Of a stretch of DNA of 64,000 bases, positions 16,380 to 25,262 are shown in pieces (within the stretch, counting starts at the first letter, position 1; every line of letters begins with the position of its first letter). Under the pieces are notes generated by a model that searched no databases, was not told the DNA's origin, and saw nothing but the letters and a program-made list of their open reading frames with translations. The stretch comes from Chlorobiota bacterium (GTDB lineage Bacteria; Bacteroidota; Ignavibacteria; OLB7): positions 186,001 through 250,000 of the forward strand of contig JAQBOZ010000027.1 in assembly GCA_028287785.1 (NCBI GenBank). The letters are read 5' to 3'. A program made the translations under genes and the position numbers.

Positions 16380-18161
16380 ATGGACCGCAGCAGATCCGCG
16401 CACAGATCCTCCATGTTCATCTCCATCATCGCCGTCGCGGTGCTTTCGCTGCTGGTGGCGGCGTGCGGGAGGAAGAAGGAGGAAGTGCATCCGCAGGTGG
16501 AAGGGCAGGGGGGAAAGAAGTACGGGGGGGCATACCGGATGAATATTCTCCGCGGAAGCCCGAAGGGGCTGGACCCCGTGCTGATCAACTCCAAGCATGC
16601 TGACGATATCGCGTCGCAGGTTTTCGATCGCCTGATCGATCTGAACGATACGCTTGGCCTGGTGCCGGAGCTTGCGCGATCCCTGCCGAAGATCAACGCC
16701 AACGGGACCGTCTTCACATTCGATCTTCGCACCGATGTCTACTTCCAGGATGACTCCTGCTTCCCCGGCGGGAAGGGACGGAAGATGACCGCGGAGGATG
16801 TCCGCTACTCCCTCACCCGTTGCTGCGATCCACGCACGCAGTCGGTTGCCTACTCCTTCTTCAAGGGGAAGGTCAAGGGGGCCACCGAGTATTACGACGC
16901 GATCTTCGATTCGACCAAGAACGGGCGCGGGAAAACTCTGGCGGATATCCCGGGGCTGCGGGCGCTGAATGATTCCACCTTCGAGATCGAGCTGACGGAG
17001 CCGTACGCGCCGTTCCTCTACTATCTGGTCAACTCCCTTGGCGATGTCATCCCGCATGAAGGGGTGGCGATGTATCGCGAGAACTTCTTCCGCCATCCGG
17101 TCGGCACCGGGCCGTTCAGCTTCGTGAGCTGGACGCCGGATCAGGAGCTGGTGTTGAAGCGGAACCCGAAGTACTGGGGAAAGGATCAGCAGGGAAACCG
17201 GCTTCCGTTCCTGGACGAGATCCATTTCAAGTTTATTCAGGATGACAAGATCCAGCTCAACGAGTTTCTGAGCGGGCATCTTGACGAGTCATTCGGGATA
17301 CCGACCGAGCACTACACGGAGGTGGTCGATTCCCTGCAGAAGCCGAAGGGCTCCTACGCGAAATACCAGCTTCAGTCCGCCCCGGCGATGCTCACATGGT
17401 TCTTCGATTTCAACAATCAGAAGGCCCCCTTCAACAACGCCAGCGTGCGGAAGGCGTTCAATTACGCCATCGATCGGGAGAAGATCGTCCGATTCGCGTT
17501 GCAGAACGCCCCCTATGCTCCAGCTATTCACGGTCTGGTGCCGCCGGTCTTTCCGAACTATCCCACCAACGATGTGAAGGGATACGGCTATGATCCCGAT
17601 CAGGCCAAGCGGCTGCTGGCGCAGGCGGGCTTCCCCGATGGAAAGGGCTTCCCGACCGTCACCCTCCATATCTACACCGATCCCCGTCTCGGGCAGGTGG
17701 CGCAGGCCGTGCAGGCGATGCTCCGCGAGGTGCTCAACGTGAACATCGAGATCCAGCGGCTGGAGACGCCGCAGTTGCTGGATCAGGCGGAGAGCGGAAA
17801 GCTCCTCTTCTGGGGAACGCGCTGGTATGGCGACTATCCCGACCCGGAAACCTATCTGATCCTTCTGAACGGCGAGCTGGTTCCGAGCGATGACGCGCAG
17901 CCGAGCTATCCCAACAGCTCCCGCTACAACAACCCGGAATTCGTGGCGAACTTCAAGAAGGGGGTTGCCACGATCGATCATCTGGCCCAGATGAAGCATT
18001 ATGCCGATGCCGAGAATATCGCCATGGCCGATGCCCCCATCATGCCACTCTTCTACGAGCGCCATTATCGCCTTCTCCAGCCCTATGTCCGCGACTGTCC
18101 GCTGGACGCGATGGCCCGATATGATCTCAAGTACACGTGGCTGGATAACGCGAAGCGATAG
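16380..18161 (+). CDS. Peptide/oligopeptide-type ABC transporter substrate-binding lipoprotein
   Basis: 593 residues from the ATG at 16380. A lipoprotein signal ends LLVAAC near residue 31, so lipid anchoring is predicted. The rest fits the family 5 extracellular solute-binding fold. Marks are 'RMNILRGSPKGLDPVLIN', 'TAEDVRYSL', 'PVGTGPFSF', 'ALNDSTFEIEL' and 'VRKAFNYAIDREKIV' (the strongest motif), ending with FYERHYRLLQPYVRD. Role: capture of oligopeptides or similar ligands for import. No permease or ATPase genes are adjacent, so it is an orphan component here. The downstream AUG at 16413 is an alternative start. Confidence 0.9.
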   Translation: MDRSRSAHRSSMFISIIAVAVLSLLVAACGRKKEEVHPQVEGQGGKKYGGAYRMNILRGSPKGLDPVLINSKHADDIASQVFDRLIDLNDTLGLVPELARSLPKINANGTVFTFDLRTDVYFQDDSCFPGGKGRKMTAEDVRYSLTRCCDPRTQSVAYSFFKGKVKGATEYYDAIFDSTKNGRGKTLADIPGLRALNDSTFEIELTEPYAPFLYYLVNSLGDVIPHEGVAMYRENFFRHPVGTGPFSFVSWTPDQELVLKRNPKYWGKDQQGNRLPFLDEIHFKFIQDDKIQLNEFLSGHLDESFGIPTEHYTEVVDSLQKPKGSYAKYQLQSAPAMLTWFFDFNNQKAPFNNASVRKAFNYAIDREKIVRFALQNAPYAPAIHGLVPPVFPNYPTNDVKGYGYDPDQAKRLLAQAGFPDGKGFPTVTLHIYTDPRLGQVAQAVQAMLREVLNVNIEIQRLETPQLLDQAESGKLLFWGTRWYGDYPDPETYLILLNGELVPSDDAQPSYPNSSRYNNPEFVANFKKGVATIDHLAQMKHYADAENIAMADAPIMPLFYERHYRLLQPYVRDCPLDAMARYDLKYTWLDNAKR

Positions 18162-18210
18162 CGGCGATATGCGGTGGAGATGATGCGATGCCGGCACGGT
18201 GTGGGACGCC

Positions 18211-18240
18211 CGTCGGGGCGATTCTAAGAATCGCCCTTAC
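18211..18240. repeat. REP-like palindrome, family A copy 1
   Basis: Inverted arms GGGCGATTCT (18216-18225) and AGAATCGCCC (18227-18236) with one central base, framed by GTCGG on the left and TTAC on the right. The copy at 39611-39640 keeps the frame and architecture but has a different stem sequence. This looks like a short mobile or REP-type element with compensating stem changes. Confidence 0.6.
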
Positions 18241-18253
18241 GCCATAAGGTCGG

Positions 18254-18281
18254 TTTACAGATTGACGTTACGTTGTATATT
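18254..18281 (+). promoter_or_regulatory. Candidate sigma70-like promoter for the barrel gene
   Basis: TTTACA (18254-18259), 16-base spacer, TATATT (18276-18281), 87 bp before the ATG at 18369. The same GTATATTC context recurs at 11541-11549 and 31689-31696 ahead of other genes, though with poorer -35 boxes there. Confidence 0.45.
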
Positions 18282-18368
18282 CCTCCCCGAATGGCGAATC
18301 CCGCACCTTCCGTATCCGCGATCACGCCGTTCTTCCTCTAACGCAACTCAGCAGGAGAAGATATCCGT

Positions 18369-19097
18369 ATGAAGCTACGAACGCTCCACCGTTCGCTTTC
18401 CGTCACATGCCTACTGCTGGCTCTACCCATGTCTGGCGCGTATGCCCAGGGAAGCACGCCCGATCCTTCTGCGTCCCGCTATTTCGACCGCCGGTCGACG
18501 GCGGACCTTACGATTGGTGCCGGCTACGCTCTTGGTGGCTCCACGTTCCTCGATCCGGCCGAGAACTGGAAGATCACGCCGGTCACCTCCTACAAGTTCG
18601 GCGTGGATATCACCTATCCGCTCGCCCCGATCGCCAGTGCCGCGCTCAGCCTCGGGCTCGACAGCCGTGGGGGGAAATCGACCTGGTATCAGACAAGCGA
18701 GATCTGGGATACGCGCCGTGTCAGCTACTTCTCCATCAATCCCGGGATCATCCTCAGCGGGTTCTATATCGGCATCAATTTCGGTGTGCCCCTTGGCGGG
18801 ACCCGGACGTGGCACAATGGGGCGGAGGACAGGACCTACGCGCAGGATATCGATGCGGGCTACAACAAGCTGCTGACGATGGTGGAGCCTCGCATCGGTG
18901 CGGTGCTCCCACTCACCGATCAGGATATCGGATGGCTGGGGCTGACCCTCATGGCCGGCTACAATCTGAACGACATATCGGAGAACCGGAGCTTCCTGCC
19001 GGGAGAGGACCCGAAGAAGACATACAGCACGCAGACGGTCGCCGCCCAGATCGGGCTTACATGGCAGTTCAGCATTCCGGGAACCAGCCGGAAATAG
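18369..19097 (+). CDS. Outer-membrane beta-barrel-like protein (pair with 20024)
   Basis: 242 residues. A signal peptide ends GAYAQ near residue 27; AGGAGAAG lies upstream of the ATG. The mature part alternates polar and hydrophobic residues in strands (ADLTIGAGYALGGS; FYIGINFGVPLGGT; MVEPRIGAVLPL; GLTLMAGYNLNDIS) and ends in a strand with aromatic residues, as in porin-like barrels. It aligns over its length with the product of 20024-20722 (shared LGLDSRGxK, SYFSIxP, GVPLGG, EPRIGAV). Specific function is unknown. Confidence 0.8.
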   Translation: MKLRTLHRSLSVTCLLLALPMSGAYAQGSTPDPSASRYFDRRSTADLTIGAGYALGGSTFLDPAENWKITPVTSYKFGVDITYPLAPIASAALSLGLDSRGGKSTWYQTSEIWDTRRVSYFSINPGIILSGFYIGINFGVPLGGTRTWHNGAEDRTYAQDIDAGYNKLLTMVEPRIGAVLPLTDQDIGWLGLTLMAGYNLNDISENRSFLPGEDPKKTYSTQTVAAQIGLTWQFSIPGTSRK

Positions 19098-19132
19098 CCC
19101 GCTCCACACCGGTATCCGTTCACCAATCAGAA

Positions 19133-19873
19133 ATGATCCATATCATGTCATATACAGGATTCCGGCGGGGTTGCGCCCTGCTTCTTCTTGCCGCCGCGGT
19201 CATCGCGGGATGCGGCGATTCCACATCCCCCAGCGACAGCTCCATAGCGCCGCCGACCGGGGCCAGGCTGATGACCTATAATTATACGCTCGACGGATTT
19301 CGCCGCCTTGGTCAGGGGGACTCCTCCTCGGTCTCGGTGAAGCACGATAGCGCGAACGTCGTCACGTTCTCCTCCCGCACCCGCGTTCCGATGTCGATAG
19401 ATTATCTCCCCAACGGCGATCTCTCCGTCCGCCAGCCCGCGTTCAGGCTGGGCGCCATCAGCATCCGCGAGCACTGGCTGCAACTGCCGTTCGGCACCAA
19501 GGTTCCGCTGAACGTCACGCTGCTCGATACCGCCTATAATTCGGGCGGCGGGGTCGATTCGCTCCGCGTGACATGGGCCACGAACTTCACGGGGCCTGAT
19601 GTCACGGTGCTTGGCCCCCAGAATTTTCTGGTGATCGGCAGCGAGACGTTCAACGCCATCCGCACGGTTGCCACGCAGTCCATCCGGCTGAAGCATTCCG
19701 GCACCGGCGTGCCGGCCGACCAGACGACCATCACCGAGATTACCGACTGGTACGCGCCGTCGATCGGCGCCATCGTACAGGAGGAAACCTACTTCTACAT
19801 CGACAAGGGGCAGGGGCGTGTCTCGTCCGCTCTCGCAAAGGGATGGGTGGCTACCTCCTATGCTCCGAACTGA
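19133..19873 (+). CDS. Lipoprotein of unknown function
   Basis: 246 residues from the ATG at 19133; a second ATG at 19145 (MSYTGFRRGC) is equally plausible. The signal sequence ends in lipobox AVIAGC, so a lipid-anchored envelope protein is predicted. The mature region is beta-rich with no recognised domain. Landmarks are MTYNYTLDGFRRLGQGDSS, WLQLPFGTKVPLNVTLLD and a C-terminal region EITDWYAPSIGAIVQEETY. It lies 35 bp after one barrel gene and 150 bp before its paralogue, so the three are probably one transcription unit. Confidence 0.8.
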   Translation: MIHIMSYTGFRRGCALLLLAAAVIAGCGDSTSPSDSSIAPPTGARLMTYNYTLDGFRRLGQGDSSSVSVKHDSANVVTFSSRTRVPMSIDYLPNGDLSVRQPAFRLGAISIREHWLQLPFGTKVPLNVTLLDTAYNSGGGVDSLRVTWATNFTGPDVTVLGPQNFLVIGSETFNAIRTVATQSIRLKHSGTGVPADQTTITEITDWYAPSIGAIVQEETYFYIDKGQGRVSSALAKGWVATSYAPN

Positions 19874-20023
19874 TACGAGTGCGCCCCGGAGCCGACCAGA
19901 TAAGGCAATGGGGCGCTTCCCATACGACCGGCAGGCCCATATCAACAGCGAACGTGCTCTCCGTTACCCCGTTCGCGCGACGATTGATTGCGTCGTACAA
20001 CCATTCATCAGATCAACGAGATT

Positions 20024-20722
20024 ATGAAGCATCTTACTCGCGCGGCCGTTATCCTCGGGATGGCGGCAATCCTCGGGGTTCTCCCCGCGCCACGACTCAG
20101 CGCACAGTCCACCTTCAGTGGCAGGAGTGCCAGCGCCGGCCTTACGGTTGGAGCCTCATTCGAGGGGGGCGCATCGATGATCATCCAGCCGCCGGATGGG
20201 TACAAGGTAGGCCCGATCTTCGCGTTCCGTTTCGGAGCCGATGCCACCTACGCGTTGACGCCGGTGGTCTCCGCCGGGCTGGAGCTTGGCCTGGACAGCC
20301 GCGGCACCAAGCTGCGGGGGCTCAACAACTCGGATTTCAACAATGTGCAGCATCTCAGCTATTTCTCCATCTACCCCAGCTTCGGTTTCGGCGCGTTCCG
20401 GGTCGGCGTCAACATGGGCGTCCCGCTCGGGGGATCGACCGTGGTGAACACGCCGAGCAGCAGCACAACGACTGATCTGACCAGCGATGAGTTCAGCAAG
20501 GTGGAGTTCCTGCTGGAGCCGAGAATCGGCGCGGTGATCCCTCTGCTCGACGATGATACCGGCGTCCTCTCACTTTCGGTCATGGGGGGCTTCAGCCTCA
20601 ACGAGATGTCGGATCGTGGCAATGTCTCCGGCGCCAGCGATATCGTGGGGGACTTTCATATGGTGGCCGGGCATATCGGCATCAGCTACCAGCTTGGAAT
20701 CGAGGGAACGCGAAAGAAGTAG
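20024..20722 (+). CDS. Outer-membrane beta-barrel-like protein (pair with 18369)
   Basis: 232 residues from the ATG at 20024 (MKHLTRAAVIL). A signal peptide ends PRLSAQ near residue 28. Strand-rich mature part with GLTVGASFEGG, LGLDSRGTK, SYFSIYPSFGFG, GVNMGVPLGGS and EPRIGAVIPL, which match the protein of 18369-19097. The two are old tandem duplicates separated by a lipoprotein gene. A strong terminator follows at 20748. Outer-membrane location is inferred from fold pattern only. Confidence 0.82.
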   Translation: MKHLTRAAVILGMAAILGVLPAPRLSAQSTFSGRSASAGLTVGASFEGGASMIIQPPDGYKVGPIFAFRFGADATYALTPVVSAGLELGLDSRGTKLRGLNNSDFNNVQHLSYFSIYPSFGFGAFRVGVNMGVPLGGSTVVNTPSSSTTTDLTSDEFSKVEFLLEPRIGAVIPLLDDDTGVLSLSVMGGFSLNEMSDRGNVSGASDIVGDFHMVAGHIGISYQLGIEGTRKK

Positions 20723-20747
20723 TCGGCCCCTGGTCGGTTTCGGCCGA

Positions 20748-20780
20748 GGTCCCGGCGGCAGTGCTCCGTCGGGACCTTTT
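20748..20780 (+). terminator. Intrinsic terminator
   Basis: Arms GGTCCCGGCGG (20748-20758) and CCGTCGGGACC (20766-20776), 11 pairs including one G-T, followed directly by TTTT. It ends the barrel/lipoprotein unit. Confidence 0.85.
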
Positions 20781-21005
20781 GCATTCAGCGCGCTGGTGAT
20801 CGCTCCCGGAGATGCGGAGCATGCCGATTGCTTTCCGGTTTTTGTTAGGTTTGTGCGCCCCATACCTGGGGGATTTCGTCTTCCGCGCGGGATTTGAGGC
20901 CGTATTGGTCCGGTCGCCGAAATGCTGGTATGAGAATTTCATGCGTATGTACAAGCAGAGAGGAAGGTGGGAGAGGTGCGGAATTCTAAACCGAATGAAG
21001 CCTGT

Positions 21006-21797
21006 ATGAAACAAGCAATCGTGAGTAAGCATCTTGCCGGCCTTCTGTTCGCAATCGCGATGATCGTCAGTGCCGGGGGGATATGCCATGCGCAGGATGA
21101 CGACATCCCCACCGAGAAGCTCCCCTATTTCGGCGTGGGCGCCGGATATGTACGGATCATAGGGCTGATCGATTTCGATGGGATGAACAATACCAGTCGC
21201 AGTTTCGGCCTTGGGGAGTTCAGCGGGCCGTTCAGCATGAACATGGGGGGATTGATGTTCACGCCGGGGTTTATCAAGAATCTCCGCGCGGGCTTCTTCG
21301 CGGGGGCCGGTTCCAAGGAGAACAGCCGGTCCGTGACGGTGGGGGGGGCCGAGTATACCCGGACGATCTACTTTACCGATGTGGTGGTGACATCGCAGGT
21401 GGATTATGCCGTGCCGCTCAGCTCATCGTTCGCGATGTTCTTCGGCTCGTTTCTGGGGGGCGGGCGCTATACGTTCGGGGTTTCCCAGACGCAGTCCACC
21501 GGCGTGAAATTCGACTCCGTCTTCGCCAGCGGCGTCTTCGGCGGCGATCCCAACGTAACCAACTTCAATCGCTTTGCCCGCGAGATCAGCTATCACGTCT
21601 TCTTCACCCCGTCGGTGAACTTCGAGTACACCCTGACCCCGAACATCATGTTCAGGGTTGGAGCCGGCTACAACCTGAGCTTCAAGATCAGCGATTGGGC
21701 GGATGAGGGGGGGGTGACGATCGCGAACTCGCCGGCGATCGGAGCGAACGGCATCGCATTGCAGGTCGGGGTTTTCGGCGGGCTGTTCCAACATTAA
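21006..21797 (+). CDS. Outer-membrane beta-barrel-like protein (pair with 21819)
   Basis: 263 residues from the ATG at 21006 (MKQAIVSKHL). A signal peptide ends CHAQ near residue 30. The mature part is strand-rich: PYFGVGAGYVRIIGLID, FSMNMGGLMFTPGF, VDYAVPLSSSFAMFFGSFLGG, VNFEYTLTPNIMFRVGAGYN, ending GLFQH. The next gene encodes a clear paralogue. Shared features include FxGPxxxxxGG, the QVDYA/QLDYV strand and a closing 'GxALQVGVFGGLF' strand. Function unknown. Confidence 0.82.
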   Translation: MKQAIVSKHLAGLLFAIAMIVSAGGICHAQDDDIPTEKLPYFGVGAGYVRIIGLIDFDGMNNTSRSFGLGEFSGPFSMNMGGLMFTPGFIKNLRAGFFAGAGSKENSRSVTVGGAEYTRTIYFTDVVVTSQVDYAVPLSSSFAMFFGSFLGGGRYTFGVSQTQSTGVKFDSVFASGVFGGDPNVTNFNRFAREISYHVFFTPSVNFEYTLTPNIMFRVGAGYNLSFKISDWADEGGVTIANSPAIGANGIALQVGVFGGLFQH

Positions 21798-21818
21798 TCG
21801 TTTGGCATATCATATCAG

Positions 21819-22664
21819 ATGAGAGCACTCTACGCAATGAGATCAACCAGTCGGACTCCGGCGCTGTTCCGGGCATTCATCCTTGCAGGATATTTCGCGG
21901 CGCTTCTGGCGCTTGGCGTTGCGTCGAGCGGCAGGCTGCTGGCCCAGGGAGGGGAGGATTACGATTTCTCCAATATCCCGATCGGCTCCACGGCGCATAC
22001 CTACATCGCCTTCGGTGGCGGGTATCTGGGCATGGTGCCGTTGATGAAGTACGATGCCCTCAACCATATCGCCAGCGATTCGCTCGGGCTTGCATCCTTC
22101 CAGGGCCCGCTGATCCTGAACGGTGGCGGCGCGTTTATCTCGATCTTCATCGTTCCCAACGTCCGCATGGGCGCCTATGGAATGTCCGGCTCCAAGATGG
22201 TCGAGAAGACCATAACGATTCCCAGCGATAACGCGGCCTACAAGCGGACCTTCCGTTTTTCAAATTCGGTGACCGCGGTGCAGCTCGATTACGTCTTTCG
22301 CGTTCTGGGGAACCTGATCGTTGCTCCGGGAGCGATGATCGGCGGGGTTTCCAACACGCTGGAGGAGACGCAGACAAAGACCCAGGACGCGCAGTTCGGC
22401 GGGCTGCTGGTGGGCAGCCAGACGCAGCAGAACCATTATGCGAAGATCACCAACAGCTCGCTCTTCTACTACCCGGCCGTGAACGTCGAGTACTCCTTCA
22501 CCAAGTTCGTGATGCTCCGCGCGGGGTTCGGCTACGCCGGAAGCGCGTCGATCGGCACCTGGACCGATGGCGCCGATGTCGATATCCAGAACGTGCCGGC
22601 GATCCGCTCGGATGGATTTGCCGTGCAGTTCGGCGTGATGGTGGGGGTGTTTCAGAACTTCTGA
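21819..22664 (+). CDS. Outer-membrane beta-barrel-like protein (pair with 21006)
   Basis: 281 residues; an ATG at 21837 (MRSTSRTPAL) would give 275. A hydrophobic signal segment ends near LLAQ. Shares with the preceding gene HTYIAFGGGYLGMVPLMKYD, ASFQGPLILNGGGAF, AVQLDYVFRVLGNLIVAPGA, VNVEYSFTKFVMLRAGFGY and the final strand GFAVQFGVMVGVFQNF. Only 21 bp separate the two genes, so they are co-transcribed and arose by tandem duplication. A bidirectional terminator follows. Confidence 0.82.
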   Translation: MRALYAMRSTSRTPALFRAFILAGYFAALLALGVASSGRLLAQGGEDYDFSNIPIGSTAHTYIAFGGGYLGMVPLMKYDALNHIASDSLGLASFQGPLILNGGGAFISIFIVPNVRMGAYGMSGSKMVEKTITIPSDNAAYKRTFRFSNSVTAVQLDYVFRVLGNLIVAPGAMIGGVSNTLEETQTKTQDAQFGGLLVGSQTQQNHYAKITNSSLFYYPAVNVEYSFTKFVMLRAGFGYAGSASIGTWTDGADVDIQNVPAIRSDGFAVQFGVMVGVFQNF

Positions 22665-22714
22665 CGCGCGACCGCCGGGTCGCGCGCAATGCGGGACAAC
22701 CTGATGGCAGGCAA

Positions 22715-22745
22715 AAGGGGGATGATCACCGCGATCATCCCCCTT
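22715..22745. terminator. Bidirectional terminator
   Basis: Perfect 13-bp arms AAGGGGGATGATC (22715-22727) and GATCATCCCCCTT (22733-22745) with loop ACCGC. Two further As upstream give a short T-run on the minus strand. It separates the convergent barrel and fabI genes. Confidence 0.88.
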
Positions 22746-22782
22746 CTCAATTATTCCCGGCGCCGTGGAGTGCCGTGCCAGC

Positions 22783-23643
22783 CTACAGCCCGGCCTCCTT
22801 TGCAAGCTCCTCGTTCTGAAGCGCCGCGTGAAAAAGATGAAGCATGGGGATGGTCATTCCCATGGAGCTGTAGCCGCCATCGTGATACAGGTTCTGCATG
22901 GTGACTTTTCTGGTGAGATCGCTCAGGAGCGTCACCACGTAATCGCCGCATTCCTCGGCGCTGGCATTGCCGAGCGGCGAGACGCGATCGGCATAATCGT
23001 ACATCTTGTCGAAGTTCTCGATGCCGCTGCCCGCCCGTGTGTAGGTGGGGCTCTGCGAAACCGTGTTGATCCTGATCCCCCGCTCCGCCAGCCGCGTGCC
23101 GTAGCTCCGGGCGATCGATTCGAGGAGCGATTTCGCATCCCCCATGTCGGAGTAGGAGGAATAGTTCCGCTGCGCCGCGATGTAGGTCATCGCCACCACG
23201 CTTCCGCCGTTCTTGATGGCATCGTTCTTCAGCGCCGAGGTCAGAATCCGATGGAGGGAGACGGCGGAGACATCGAGCGTCCTGAGATACCAGTCGTAGT
23301 TGAGCGCCTCGTAGGGGAGTGATTTGCGGATGTTCTGCGACATGCCGATCGAGTGGATGATGAAATCCACGGGGCCGAACTCCTCCTTCAACTGCTTGAA
23401 TGCCGCGTCGATCTCCTCGTTGTTGGTCGCGTCGCAGGCGATCACCGGGGCATCGCCGCAGAGCTTCGCCAGTTCCATCACCTTGCCGACCCGCAGCGCG
23501 ATCTGAACGTTCGAAATAGCGAGCGTGGCTCCCTCGCCGTACGCCGACAGCGCAATCTGCCAGCCGATGCTGCTTTCATCGAGAGGCCCGAAGACGATCC
23601 CGCGTTTCCCTTTCAGCAAGCCGTACGATTTCTTCTCCGACAT
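22783..23643 (-). CDS. fabI: Enoyl-[acyl-carrier-protein] reductase FabI
   Basis: 286 residues from the ATG at 23643 (MSEKKSYGLLKGKRG). The NADH-binding region is GPLDESSIGWQIA. The FabI-type catalytic pair Y-x6-K is seen in YSDMGDAK, and SVVAMTYIAAQR and RINTVSQSPTYTRAGSGI follow the family. Reaction: last reduction step of the fatty acid elongation cycle, in the cytoplasm. Length is normal (about 260-290), with a C-terminal extension MLHLFHAALQNEELAKEAGL. It is transcribed toward the terminator at 22715. Confidence 0.95.
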   Translation of the reverse strand: MSEKKSYGLLKGKRGIVFGPLDESSIGWQIALSAYGEGATLAISNVQIALRVGKVMELAKLCGDAPVIACDATNNEEIDAAFKQLKEEFGPVDFIIHSIGMSQNIRKSLPYEALNYDWYLRTLDVSAVSLHRILTSALKNDAIKNGGSVVAMTYIAAQRNYSSYSDMGDAKSLLESIARSYGTRLAERGIRINTVSQSPTYTRAGSGIENFDKMYDYADRVSPLGNASAEECGDYVVTLLSDLTRKVTMQNLYHDGGYSSMGMTIPMLHLFHAALQNEELAKEAGL

Positions 23644-23821
23644 GGCAATGAGGTTAGATGACTGATGCAAAAGATGCGTTCGCTCCCCGCGGGCAGGTGC
23701 CGTAGCGATCAAAATACGGAGGAATAGTGGATTGCGTTCTCCCGGCGATGGAGTATCTCGGAATGCCGGACAGAAAGGGGCATCGCCGGAACCGTCACGC
23801 TCCGGTGATGCCTGATACCGG

Positions 23822-23854
23822 ATCGGCAGGATCATCGAAGACGATCCTGCCGAT
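23822..23854. terminator. Perfect hairpin downstream of lipoprotein gene
   Basis: Arms ATCGGCAGGATC (23822-23833) and GATCCTGCCGAT (23843-23854) with a 9-base loop. It lies 50 bp after the lipoprotein stop and upstream of fabI on the minus strand. No T-run follows, so termination is uncertain and an operator role for fabI is possible. Confidence 0.5.
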
Positions 23855-23902
23855 GTGCCGGAAATCCCACCGGATGGCTCCTCCTTTCGCAAGAGCGCTC
23901 CG

Positions 23903-24310
23903 TTACTGAATCATGAACTCCTTGGATTTCGCCGGCTTGCCGTCCAGCGATACGTCAATCTTGTATGAGCCGGCCGGCCAGTCCTGCGGAAGCGTGTAGG
24001 TCAGCGTGACGGTGTTCTCCAGGCCGCCAACGGCATAGTCCTGCGTAAGAACCTGAATGTTCTTCCCCTCCGGAGTGTCCACGGCGATCAGATCGGCCTT
24101 CAGCTTGGCATCCACTCCCTTGTCGAGCTTGACAACCGCGAAGAATTTCTTGTCCGATGGCTTCAGGGACTCGACGGTTTCTCCAGCCTTGCCGCTGCCA
24201 TCATCCTTGGCCAGTGAAATGCTTTCAACCGTGGTCGGTCCGTTATGGCTGCACGATACGATCGATAGTGCGACCATCGCAATCATAAGAAGTATGGGCA
24301 GGCGCCTCAT
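23903..24310 (-). CDS. Small lipoprotein of unknown function
   Basis: 135 residues. The signal ends in lipobox SIVSC near residue 20. GGAGG lies five bases before the ATG. The mature part is a single beta-sandwich-like domain (KKFFAVVKLDKGVDAKLKADLIAVD; LENTVTLTYTLPQDWPAGSYKIDVSLDG) of the type seen in small Ig-like periplasmic domains. The PAGSYKIDV strand resembles ligand-tuning domains of other lipoproteins, but no family is certain. It is transcribed alone ahead of fabI. Confidence 0.8.
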   Translation of the reverse strand: MRRLPILLMIAMVALSIVSCSHNGPTTVESISLAKDDGSGKAGETVESLKPSDKKFFAVVKLDKGVDAKLKADLIAVDTPEGKNIQVLTQDYAVGGLENTVTLTYTLPQDWPAGSYKIDVSLDGKPAKSKEFMIQ

Positions 24311-24403
24311 TCATCCTCCAGAGTTCGAATGTGAAAATTGTTAGTGCCTTTTCCTGTACGCCAGCCGGGGCGGACGTACCACGATGGCGGGGCAAATATA
24401 GAG

Positions 24404-24589
24404 CTATCCTACGAACGAGCGCAGGAGCGGAGAGCCGAAAAGATAATAGCGTGGCGCGATGAATTCACGATCGGACGCGATATGCCCCTGCTGCGGCGTG
24501 GCATACGGGAGGATATGAATCACCTTGCCGGATATCTCCAGTGTTGCGCCGACCGCGGCGACGGCGTTCGCGAAATCACGATAGGGCAT
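24404..24589 (-). CDS. Possible small protein overlapping the TPM gene
   Basis: 61 residues, MPYRDFANAVAAVGATLEIS at the start. The ATG overlaps the end of the upstream TPM gene by 14 bases in another frame, suggesting translational coupling. Third codon positions are mostly G or C, as in real genes here. No signal, membrane segment or family is recognised. It could be a coding shadow or a relic. Confidence 0.35.
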   Translation of the reverse strand: MPYRDFANAVAAVGATLEISGKVIHILPYATPQQGHIASDREFIAPRYYLFGSPLLRSFVG

Positions 24590-25262
24590 CGGAGCCCCCG
24601 GTCTCCCCACCGAATCGGAGCGTATCGGGAAGCTCGTTGAGATCATCCGGCGCGATCTCGAATCCCCGTTCCTTCAGCAGCCGTCCGCATTCCCCGATCG
24701 CCTCGATCAGCCCATCGGCTCCCCGTCGCGATCTGATGCCGGCAACGATCTTATCGACGATCCCATTCCATTCCTCCGGAGCGATAACGGCATTGATCCC
24801 CGAATCCCCCAGCACGATCACCCGCCGTTCCAGGAGGCTGAGGAAGATCAGGATGCCGCTGCGGTCGCGCGTGGCAAACACCTCCTCCGCGATAAACGCC
24901 TCGGCCGCCCGCTGAGCCACCCTGTGCCGCACAGCCATTCTCCCCGCGATCAGCGGTTGGAGCGCCGGGGCCAGCGTCACAATCAGCCCCAGGAGAATTC
25001 CCGCGCCGATCGCGATCACGGCGGTCATCGCCGCGCCGAAGGGGAGCCAGAGGGATGTCACCAATGGAAGCGTCCCCAGGATCAGGAGGCTTATCGTGAT
25101 GCCGATCGCGGCGGCGCGCCAGATCGATTCCGGGTAGCGATCGCTCCGGGGGACGACGTACGGGACAATCTCGCCACGGGTATTCTTCTCGGCGCGCCGG
25201 ACGGCCTCGGCAATCCGGTCCAGCGCATCGCGCGGGAAGAGTTGTTCAAGCTCGGAAGGCAT
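24576..25262 (-). CDS. TPM-domain (TLP18.3/Psb32/MOLO-1) membrane protein
   Basis: 228 residues from the ATG at 25262 (MPSELEQLFPRDALDRIAEA). The N-terminal part (TRGEIVPYVVPRSDRYPES) and C-terminal part (RSGILIFLSLLERRVIVLGDSGINAVI; WNGIVDKIVAGIRSRRGADGLIEAI) form a TPM domain. Two hydrophobic helices (about 62-82 and 90-112) are inserted in it. This matches the YgcG/DUF477-type subgroup with an internal membrane anchor. Biochemical role is unclear; plant members are linked to photosystem repair. A small ORF overlaps its 3' end. Confidence 0.82.
   Translation of the reverse strand: MPSELEQLFPRDALDRIAEAVRRAEKNTRGEIVPYVVPRSDRYPESIWRAAAIGITISLLILGTLPLVTSLWLPFGAAMTAVIAIGAGILLGLIVTLAPALQPLIAGRMAVRHRVAQRAAEAFIAEEVFATRDRSGILIFLSLLERRVIVLGDSGINAVIAPEEWNGIVDKIVAGIRSRRGADGLIEAIGECGRLLKERGFEIAPDDLNELPDTLRFGGETGGSDALS

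Noticed and set aside
22783-23322. Plus-strand gene opposite fabI
   Set aside because: Antisense shadow; the FabI motifs on the minus strand are decisive.
23644-23892. N-terminal extension of FabI
   Set aside because: FabI family proteins start near MSEKKSYGLL; the extension contains a hairpin and non-conserved sequence.
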